The notes under the pieces were generated by a model that saw nothing but the letters and a program-made list of their open reading frames with translations, searched no databases and was not told the origin of the DNA. From CAYLJJ01 sp964384025 (lineage in GTDB: Bacteria; Myxococcota_A; Bradymonadia; UBA7976; UBA1532), in NCBI GenBank assembly GCA_964384025.1, contig CAYLJJ010000001.1:171511-235510 (forward strand): DNA of 64,000 nt, given 5' to 3'. How positions within the stretch are numbered: the stretch's first letter is position 1; every line of letters starts with the position of its first letter. Positions 58,103 through 64,000 of the stretch are shown piece by piece. The position numbers were made by a program, and so were the translations under genes.

Positions 58103-58174
58103 ACTGTTTTCTCTGGAGCGCTGGGATGAGGTAATAGGGGACTCTTCCTCAAATCGAAGAATGGAGCCTCCAAA

Positions 58175-58720
58175 GTGAAAAATCTCGGCATCATCCTCAT
58201 CGCCCTCTGCTGCGCCTCTCCCGCTCTCGCTGACTTTGGTCTACGGATCGGCACCGGAACCTCCTTTATCGATATGGAGGAAGGAGATTCTGATACAGAG
58301 GTGAGCCCCTTTGCCATCGGCGCCGCCTGGAAAATGGACATTCCCCTCCTAAGCTTTGAGATCGATGGCCTCTTTTGGCGCAACACTTTCGATGATGAAG
58401 GCGAGTCCACCATAGACTACCTGGCTGTCCCCGCTATGGCCAAAGTCAGCATCTTTGGAATCCCCACGCTGAGCCTGCGGGTAGGCGCGGGTCTTGAGCC
58501 TCGCTTCCTCATCAGCGCTGAGACCAAGGATGGTGTCGATCTCTCTGAGGCGTTGGAGGATACGGTTTGGTATGTACCGGTCACCTTTGGCGCTGACATC
58601 GATGTTCAACTGATCTCTCTTGGCCTAGAGATGCGTTATGAACGCCAAGTCACCGATGGTAACAAAGACAACTCAAACCGCATACATCATCTGATGCTCT
58701 TCGCGGGCGCCTTCTTCTAG
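58175..58720 (+). CDS. Small outer-membrane beta-barrel protein
   Basis: The protein has 181 residues from a GTG with a GGAG site 8 bases upstream. A signal peptide (KNLGIILIALCCASPALA) is followed by alternating-hydrophobic strands (FGLRIGTGTSF, FAIGAAWKMDIPLLSFEIDG, LSLRVGAGLEPRFLIS, VQLISLGLEMRYER) ending in an aromatic residue (AGAFF), the pattern of outer-membrane barrels. It resembles OprF/OmpW-like small barrels in shape only. The function is unknown. Its stop codon overlaps the convergent cstA gene by 4 bases. Confidence 0.75.
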   Translation: MKNLGIILIALCCASPALADFGLRIGTGTSFIDMEEGDSDTEVSPFAIGAAWKMDIPLLSFEIDGLFWRNTFDDEGESTIDYLAVPAMAKVSIFGIPTLSLRVGAGLEPRFLISAETKDGVDLSEALEDTVWYVPVTFGADIDVQLISLGLEMRYERQVTDGNKDNSNRIHHLMLFAGAFF

Positions 58721-60330
58721 GCCCTGGAGCGCTGAAGAAAGAGATGCTTGAAGGAGATCCCCGCTAAGGCAAGGGCGAGGAGTAGAAGAAGCAGGGCCAC
58801 AGCGCCCAGCAAAGGCTGCTCACCCCCGAGATGGCGCCAAGTCAACATCGCGAGGGCGGTGAGGGTCACGGCGAACATAAAAAACATCGGAATGATCACA
58901 AAGGCTCGAGCGCGCGCCCGCTTGCTGAGCCAGAGAGAGACCGCCAACAGGGTCAAGGCAGCTAAGAGTTGGTTTGCGGCTCCAAAGAGAGGCCAAATCT
59001 GCATCGCTGTCCCTGAGAAGATCAGAGCAGCGGCCAAGCTCACCGAGATCCCGGTCGCCAGATAGCGGTTGCGCGCCAGGAGCGAACCAGCTCCTTCTCG
59101 GCGCTGAAAGAACTCCTGAAAGGCAAAGCGAGTCAGGCGGGTGGCGGTGTCTAGAGAGGTGAGGGCAAAGGCGCTCACGGTCAGAGCCACGAAGTTGCGT
59201 GCGGAGCCCTCAGAGAGCCCCAGCTCCGAGATTAAACGCCCCAGGCCCTCGCTGAAGGCCGCCACCGCGCCCCCTCCATCACCCATAAAGAGGCTGTACT
59301 CCTGTGGAGCGAGGTGGGCTACAGCGATGAGCGCCATGATCGCCAGTAGAGACTCTAGGAGCATGGCACCGTAGCCCACCAAGCGAGCATCTCCTTCAGA
59401 GTGAAGTTGCTTGGCGGTGGTGCCTGAGGCAACCAAGGCATGAAAGCCGCTGATCGCCCCACAGGCTACAGTGACAAAGAGGGCCGGAAAGATCAGGCCC
59501 AGATGCTCCACCTCAAAGCGACCTATGGCGGGGGCCTCAAGGCTCGGAGAACTAAAGAAGATCGCCGCGATCCCCAAGATCAACATGGCATAGAGCAGGA
59601 AGCTGTTGAGGTAGTCCCGAGGCTGAAGCAGGACCCAGACAGGGGCGGTGGCAGCGACAGAGATATAGATCAGCAGGAGATAGATCCAGGTCTCATAGTT
59701 CAGAGAGAGAGGATAGCGCTCACCCAGGAAGAGGCAGAGTCCCAGGAGCAGCAGCCCCAAGAGGGTCGCCAAGCTCAGGGGAAGCTTAAGGCGCCGGAGA
59801 GCCAAACCAAAGGCCACCGCTACCAGAAGGAAGAGGCTTGAGGCGGTCGCCGCTGAGGGGACTTTGGCAAAGGTTCTCGCCACCACGATGGCGAAGATGG
59901 CGACAACAAGGAGCAGGGCTGACCAAGAGAAGAGGAGGAAAAGGGTCTTGCCTCCAGTGCCCAAATGGGCCTCGATCAGCTCTCCAATAGAGCGACCCTC
60001 ATGGCGAACAGAAGCGATCAAGGCGGAGAGGTCATGCACCGCGCCCAGGAAGATTACCCCGATGATCAACCAGAGATAGACTGGCAACCAACCGTAGGCG
60101 AGAGCAGTGGCGGGACCGATGATGGGAGCGGCCCCGGCGATAGAAGCAAAGTGGTGTCCCAAGAGGACCGGCGCTGGAGCAGGCACATAATCGACGCCAT
60201 CCTCTAGACGGTGAGCTGGAGTCTCTCGCTTGGGATCAACCCCCAACCAGCGGGCCACGAGGGCACCATAGCTGAAGTAGGCTAGGCTGAGGAGCAGCAA
60301 AGCAAGGAGGAGGAGAAGGCTTCCACTCAT
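58717..60330 (-). CDS. Carbon starvation protein CstA-family transporter
   Basis: The 537-residue protein has about 14 hydrophobic helices. CstA hallmarks are HRLEDGVDYVPAPAPVLLGH, HFASIAGAAPIIGPATALAY, VHDLSALIASVRHEGRSIGE and GFHALVASGTTAKQLHSEGD. The family imports peptides or pyruvate during carbon limitation. This one is shorter than E. coli CstA (about 700), like many Gram-positive and delta-type members. It has an RBS-like AGTG before its ATG and stands alone. The product is in the inner membrane. Confidence 0.92.
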   Translation of the reverse strand: MSGSLLLLLALLLLSLAYFSYGALVARWLGVDPKRETPAHRLEDGVDYVPAPAPVLLGHHFASIAGAAPIIGPATALAYGWLPVYLWLIIGVIFLGAVHDLSALIASVRHEGRSIGELIEAHLGTGGKTLFLLFSWSALLLVVAIFAIVVARTFAKVPSAATASSLFLLVAVAFGLALRRLKLPLSLATLLGLLLLGLCLFLGERYPLSLNYETWIYLLLIYISVAATAPVWVLLQPRDYLNSFLLYAMLILGIAAIFFSSPSLEAPAIGRFEVEHLGLIFPALFVTVACGAISGFHALVASGTTAKQLHSEGDARLVGYGAMLLESLLAIMALIAVAHLAPQEYSLFMGDGGGAVAAFSEGLGRLISELGLSEGSARNFVALTVSAFALTSLDTATRLTRFAFQEFFQRREGAGSLLARNRYLATGISVSLAAALIFSGTAMQIWPLFGAANQLLAALTLLAVSLWLSKRARARAFVIIPMFFMFAVTLTALAMLTWRHLGGEQPLLGAVALLLLLLALALAGISFKHLFLQRSRA

Positions 60331-60438
60331 CTTGGGCTCGTCCTCTCTTCATTGGTTTCGCGAGAGGGTAGCGTTTTCAGCGCCCTGCGAGCGAGCCCTA
60401 CCGATCTGGAACGGTCGAACAGCTTTATCTCTTTCTTC

Positions 60439-60468
60439 CCAGCCTCCGATCTCGAGAACTGAGGCTGG
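60439..60468. repeat. 8-bp inverted repeat upstream of the ExbD-like gene
   Basis: CCAGCCTC (60439-60446) and GAGGCTGG (60461-60468) are perfect complements around a 14-base spacer. The element lies about 70 bases upstream of the ExbD-like start codon and could be a regulator site or a leader hairpin. No T-run follows on either strand, so it does not look like a terminator. Confidence 0.35.
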
Positions 60469-60540
60469 AGAAATAAAATCAAGAACCCTCCACCCTTTGC
60501 TCTGTCCAAGCCGCGTTCCCTGATTCACAGAGGAGATCTC

Positions 60541-61131
60541 ATGCCCAGAAGGAAGCAGAGCTTTAAAGAGGTGGTACAGGAGTTGAACTTAGTTCCTGTG
60601 ATGAACATGGTGATGTGTCTGATCCCTGTGGTCCTTGTCGGCTCCTCTCAGATCAAGGTGGGTGTCCTTAACGTCAATGCTCGCCCCTACCACTTTGGAG
60701 ATCAAAAGCCTCAACCACCAGAAACGGAGAAGCCCCTCAATCTTACGGTGGCGATAGGCGAGGATGGTTACCATCTCAGGGCAACGGGGGCAGATCTCAA
60801 TCAGTTCATTCAAGGGGATTTAGCAGAACAGAAAGATTCACCAGAAGGTCCCTTCATCAAGAAGAAAGGGACAGGTTATAATCAGGTTGAACTTTATAAC
60901 CAGTTGGTACAAATAAAACAGCATTTTCCCAACGAGAGCATGATCAACCTAAGCGCTGATCCAGGCATCTCTTTTAAGCATCTTGTTGCGGTAATGGATG
61001 TCGCCCGAGTACGTCTAGACTCGGATTCTTTCCAAGATCTTAAAAGTTTCCAAAACGCAGGGCTTCGTTACCACCCAGATGGAAAGCCCGATCTGCTCTG
61101 GCCAGATACCATCTTCGCGGTCGTTCGCTGA
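60541..61131 (+). CDS. ExbD/TolR-like protein with substituted proton-site aspartate
   Basis: The protein has 196 residues. One membrane helix spans about 17-36 (LVPVMNMVMCLIPVVLVG) after a basic N-terminus, and the periplasmic part shows ExbD-like strands (LNLTVAIGEDGYHLRA) and helix (ISFKHLVAVMDVARV). In ExbD and TolR the helix begins N-x-x-P-x-x-D, with the Asp essential for proton use; here that position is Asn22. No ExbB/TolQ gene adjoins it. So it belongs to the family but probably does not harvest the proton gradient alone. An AGAGGAG site precedes the ATG. Confidence 0.75.
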   Translation: MPRRKQSFKEVVQELNLVPVMNMVMCLIPVVLVGSSQIKVGVLNVNARPYHFGDQKPQPPETEKPLNLTVAIGEDGYHLRATGADLNQFIQGDLAEQKDSPEGPFIKKKGTGYNQVELYNQLVQIKQHFPNESMINLSADPGISFKHLVAVMDVARVRLDSDSFQDLKSFQNAGLRYHPDGKPDLLWPDTIFAVVR

Positions 61132-61171
61132 ACAATCGGACTCTGTGCCTTAGAGAGCCTAAAAATAAGAA

Positions 61172-61195
61172 CGCCGTAGGTATAGGCCTACGGCG
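61172..61195 (-). terminator. Rho-independent terminator of the aldehyde dehydrogenase gene
   Basis: A 9-bp perfect stem (CGCCGTAGG with CCTACGGCG) and a 6-base loop are followed on the minus strand by the T-rich tail TTCTTATTTTT. It lies about 130 bases after the aldehyde dehydrogenase stop codon. On the plus strand the hairpin also lies 40 bases after the ExbD-like stop but lacks a T tail there, so it may be only partly bidirectional. Confidence 0.75.
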
Positions 61196-61323
61196 CTCTC
61201 AGCACAGCAGCACTCGGATCTTCAAGCCCCCTTTCAGGCGATGCCCCTTGGCTCTTGGGTGATGAAAACAGTTCGTCTTTCTCTCCAAAGATCTTTGAGT
61301 CTGGGTCCTCATTGACCCAGAGG

Positions 61324-62838
61324 CTAGCGTCTCCAGCCTTCAAAGAGGGCACTCAGTGCCGCTTTGGCACGTACGGTTCCCTCTGAGTGCAGGGCCGCTA
61401 GGGTCGCTTTCAGGGTGTTGTAATGTCGAGCGGTGTAGGGGAACCAGCTCATCTCTCGACGACGACGACCATCATTCTCCATAACGGTCTGTTGCCGACA
61501 GAAAGCGCGCAGGCCTTCAGGACCTTGAAGGCGCCCAAAGCCACTGTGCTTGGCACCTCCAAAGGGAATATGAGGATTTCCCACGCTCTTAAAGATGTCA
61601 TTAATGGCGCAGCTGCCGACGACGAGCTGCTGGGCTACTCGTCGAGCTTTCTTAAGGTCCCGAGACCAGACGCTGGCGTTTAGAGCGTAGGGGCTCCCGT
61701 TGGCAAGGACCACCGCTTGCTCCTCAGCGTCAAAGACCATGATGGGCAACACAGGCCCAAAGGTCTCCTCTCTCATGATTCGCATGCTGGGGGTCACCTC
61801 AGTGAGCACAACGGGGTGCATGTAGTGCCCTTCCCAGTGCCTCGGGGTGATGATGCGTGCACCCTGCTTGAGAGCATCATCTAGATGGGCGTCGATGAGC
61901 GCGCGGCGCTCGGGACGAAGGACCGGCCCCAGATCTGCGTGTCGCCCGGATCCCAGACGCAGCTTCTCCGTCGCCAAGCGCACAGCTTTTATAAAACGGC
62001 GGTGTAGAGGACGCTCAATAAAGAGACGCTCAACAGAAGCGCAGGCCTGTCCAGCATGAGAAAAGGCACCATGTACAGCCGCTCCTACGCTGCGCTCAAA
62101 GGGAGCATCGGCGAAGACGATCATCGGGTCTTTACCGCCCAGGGCTAGATCTACAGGGATGAGCAGCTCAGCGGCGGACTTGAGCACTTCTCGGCCAGCA
62201 GCTGCGCTGCCCGTAAAGTAGAGGCGATCGGGGCGGGCTTGGATCAGGAACTGAGCTGTCTTCGCTCCTCCCTGAACCACCTGCATCACCTCTTCAAGCC
62301 CTGCTCCCCGAGCGAGGTCAAGGAGGAGATCACCGATGCTGGGGGTCAACTCTGAGGGCTTGATGATCACCGCATTGCCCGCCGCGATAGCCAAGGCGGC
62401 GGGGATCAAGCTGAGGTGTAAAGGGGCGTTCCAAGGCGCTAAGATCACTACGACCCCATAGGGCACATACTCTAAAGTGAAGTGGCTGTTGGAGAAGAGT
62501 AGGCTGCTTTTACGAGCCTCAGACTTCAGCAACTCAGTGGCATTCCGCTCCAGCCAAGCCAAGCCCTCAACACAGGGCAGGATATCTCCAATGAGCGCCT
62601 CCAGATCAGGCTTCCCTGTACACTCAGTGACCATCTCCACGATGCTGTCTGGGTTTCGCGCCAAGCGAGCGCGGATTCCAGCCAACACAGCGATGCGCTC
62701 CTGAACAGAGTTCCTGGCCCAACCCACAGCGGCTGCTCGAGCGCGGGTCATTACCACAGAGATGGTGCTCTCCCCAGCAGCGAGATAGCGTCCCAAGATC
62801 TCCCCTGTAATTGGAGATTTCGCCAGGATATCCGACAT
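61324..62838 (-). CDS. Aldehyde dehydrogenase family protein with altered general base
   Basis: The protein has 504 residues. Visible landmarks are the oxyanion Asn in ILAPWNAPLHLSL, the NAD-binding AAGNAVIIKPSELTPSIGD and YFTGSAAAGREVLK, the catalytic Cys266 in FSHAGQACASVERLFIE, and REETFGPVLPI. The position of the usual general-base Glu (consensus LELGGK) is Ala232 in LALGGKDPMI, so catalysis may be altered or served by another residue. The C-terminal extension (about 450-504) is basic and Trp/Tyr-rich. It should oxidise aldehydes to acids with NAD(P). The gene has its own terminator and is transcribed alone or with the next gene upstream. Confidence 0.88.
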   Translation of the reverse strand: MSDILAKSPITGEILGRYLAAGESTISVVMTRARAAAVGWARNSVQERIAVLAGIRARLARNPDSIVEMVTECTGKPDLEALIGDILPCVEGLAWLERNATELLKSEARKSSLLFSNSHFTLEYVPYGVVVILAPWNAPLHLSLIPAALAIAAGNAVIIKPSELTPSIGDLLLDLARGAGLEEVMQVVQGGAKTAQFLIQARPDRLYFTGSAAAGREVLKSAAELLIPVDLALGGKDPMIVFADAPFERSVGAAVHGAFSHAGQACASVERLFIERPLHRRFIKAVRLATEKLRLGSGRHADLGPVLRPERRALIDAHLDDALKQGARIITPRHWEGHYMHPVVLTEVTPSMRIMREETFGPVLPIMVFDAEEQAVVLANGSPYALNASVWSRDLKKARRVAQQLVVGSCAINDIFKSVGNPHIPFGGAKHSGFGRLQGPEGLRAFCRQQTVMENDGRRRREMSWFPYTARHYNTLKATLAALHSEGTVRAKAALSALFEGWRR

Positions 62839-62873
62839 TCATGCACCCCCAGGGAGGATAAGTTAAGCCGCCC

Positions 62874-64000
62874 TCAAGGAGCAGGCACTTTCTTTTTGCG
62901 AGGCAGAATATGCCGTCGAAAGCGCCTGATTTGAAAGATGAATGGGATCTGTTCTCCCATCTCCTCCTCCACGAGGCCGTAGAGATAACCCATATGGAGG
63001 AGCAAATCCTTGGCGTCAAGCTCTCCAGCTTGGCCCTGATCTGAACTCAGCACTCCGATGTGATCCCAAACACGCCCTGTATAGTCCTCTTGTGCATATT
63101 TGATCAGGACCAGATCTCCTCGTTGTAGATCTTTTCCCCAGAGGAGATGTTGAGGGGCTCCAGCCCCCTCTTGAGTCCAGAGGCGAACCATCTGGTCCTC
63201 TCCCAAATAGAGCAGCTTGCTCTGAACTTTGCTCTTGGGAATTAAGCCTGAGACGCTGGAATAGGGAAGCTTGGCTCCCATTTTGCGAGCCGCGCCTACG
63301 ATGACATCAGCGCAGTCGGTGCCCTGATGTAGCTCCGTCTGATGAGCCCGCCCCTGTCCAGCGCTGCCGAAGAGGTTGGGGATATTGAAATAGGAACTCA
63401 GCCAACCCGCGAGATCATCTCCTGTTCGGAAGCTGATCCGAAAAACTCCAGGATGGATTCCACCCTTTCGTACCGTTTGAGCCTTTCGAGTGCTCAACAG
63501 CTTCCCTTTAAGCTCCAACTCCAAGCGAAAACGGATGGTCCCAAGTCCTCCGTTCTGAGCTTGAGGATGCTTGGGCCAAGCACCTTTGACCTCCAGAGAA
63601 GGTTCTTTTGAGACCAGAATCTCCGTTGACTCTAGAAGATCTCGACCCAACCAACGGCCATGTTGAGGACCAAAGAGGATGGAGTTGGAGTAGGCGGGAT
63701 TCCCAGGGTTGGGAGGCGCTGTGTTGAGGTGGTGGGGCAACGCCTCAACCTTATACCAACGCAGCTTGATCGCTCCCAGAGCCTTCAAGGCCTTGTATGG
63801 ATGTTTAGAGCCTGGCCGTGGAGCGTCGGAGTACCACCTCCCCTTATAGCGCAGGGCAGGATAAAGCTGAACTCGCTGCCCCAGACGTGCCTCTATCGGT
63901 CCTCCCCGCCCAGGCCCTCCATCTACAGAGGCCAGGATCTTTAACACTGTTTTGGCCTCAGCGGTCTGCAACCAGAGGCTCAGAAACAAGCCCAAAATCG
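62874..64000 (-). CDS. NlpC/P60-like exported protein, N-terminus beyond window
   Basis: At least 375 residues are in the window; the reading frame continues past the edge, and its first in-window start (TTG at 63995) already lies in a hydrophobic signal (LFLSLWLQTAEAK). The N-terminal two thirds are beta-rich. The C-terminal third fits NlpC/P60-type cysteine peptidases: QGTDCADVIVGAARKMG (catalytic Cys), LQRGDLVLIKYAQ, and VWDHIGVLSSDQG (catalytic His). So it may cleave cell-wall peptides. It is upstream of the aldehyde dehydrogenase by 35 bases and may be co-transcribed with it. Confidence 0.7.
   Translation of the reverse strand, partial: ILGLFLSLWLQTAEAKTVLKILASVDGGPGRGGPIEARLGQRVQLYPALRYKGRWYSDAPRPGSKHPYKALKALGAIKLRWYKVEALPHHLNTAPPNPGNPAYSNSILFGPQHGRWLGRDLLESTEILVSKEPSLEVKGAWPKHPQAQNGGLGTIRFRLELELKGKLLSTRKAQTVRKGGIHPGVFRISFRTGDDLAGWLSSYFNIPNLFGSAGQGRAHQTELHQGTDCADVIVGAARKMGAKLPYSSVSGLIPKSKVQSKLLYLGEDQMVRLWTQEGAGAPQHLLWGKDLQRGDLVLIKYAQEDYTGRVWDHIGVLSSDQGQAGELDAKDLLLHMGYLYGLVEEEMGEQIPFIFQIRRFRRHILPRKKKVPAP

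Overview
This is a 64 kb stretch of a bacterial chromosome with dense protein coding on both strands. I found no rRNA, tRNA, CRISPR array, insertion sequence or phage gene. The content points to a Gram-negative, flagellated member of the delta-proteobacterial/Myxococcota grouping; a Bradymonadia-like organism is my best guess, but it is an inference. The reasons are: many lipoproteins with a clear lipobox (at least nine), a MYXO-CTERM-like C-terminal sorting tail (42349-43806), an outer-membrane RND metal efflux system, NtrC-type and HD-GYP regulators, a V4R plus Roadblock/LC7 module, and many very large secreted or lipid-anchored proteins without close enzymatic identity.

Layout. 1-134: start of a lipoprotein cut by the window edge. 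391-3130: a three-gene minus-strand isoprenoid operon (polyprenyl diphosphate synthase, a PAS-UbiA fusion prenyltransferase, a GbsR/MarR-type regulator) with an inverted repeat just upstream. 3500-6337: a PD40/TolB-like propeller lipoprotein. 6432-11127: a sodium:solute symporter overlapping a six-hairpin glycosidase-like protein. 11221-14766: nitroreductase, a RadC-like protein with a lost metal site plus a DUF3006-like partner, and an alanine/sodium symporter. 15288-20323: a flagellar filament block (fliS and a fliT-like gene on plus; flagellin, flaG and fliD on minus), with two sigma-28-like promoters and a hairpin-rich flagellin leader. 20733-25613: a VWA lipoprotein, a heparinase-like lipoprotein, a small lipoprotein and a TPR-methyltransferase.

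25627-35385 is a heavy-metal (copper/silver-type) module. A histidine kinase, a sigma-54 activator and a metal-binding lipoprotein read leftwards; a CusC/CusB/CusA-like efflux operon reads rightwards. Between them lie a 26-bp palindrome and a -24/-12 promoter candidate. Next come an HD-GYP response regulator, a secreted HExxH protein paired with a repeat lipoprotein, an NYN-domain protein, a DksA/TraR zinc-finger protein, and two large surface proteins (Asp-box propeller and a five-repeat Cys-rich lipoprotein).

45693-48318 looks like a four-gene operon: a membrane OmpA-like protein with a pentapeptide-repeat stretch, a V4R-domain protein, a Roadblock/LC7 protein and a second Roadblock-like protein. 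This is the most system-like uncharacterised unit in the window. On the opposite strand, proC, a DUF167 gene, an MA-type peptidase and a 1074-residue TPR protein form a tightly overlapping operon (53565 to 48324). The right end carries an exported TldD-like protease, uracil-DNA glycosylase, a dihydrolipoyl dehydrogenase-like flavoenzyme, a small beta-barrel protein, a CstA transporter, an ExbD-like protein lacking the usual aspartate, an aldehyde dehydrogenase lacking the usual general-base glutamate, and an NlpC/P60-like protein cut by the edge.

All functional assignments come from reading motifs and from memory of families; no database search was run.
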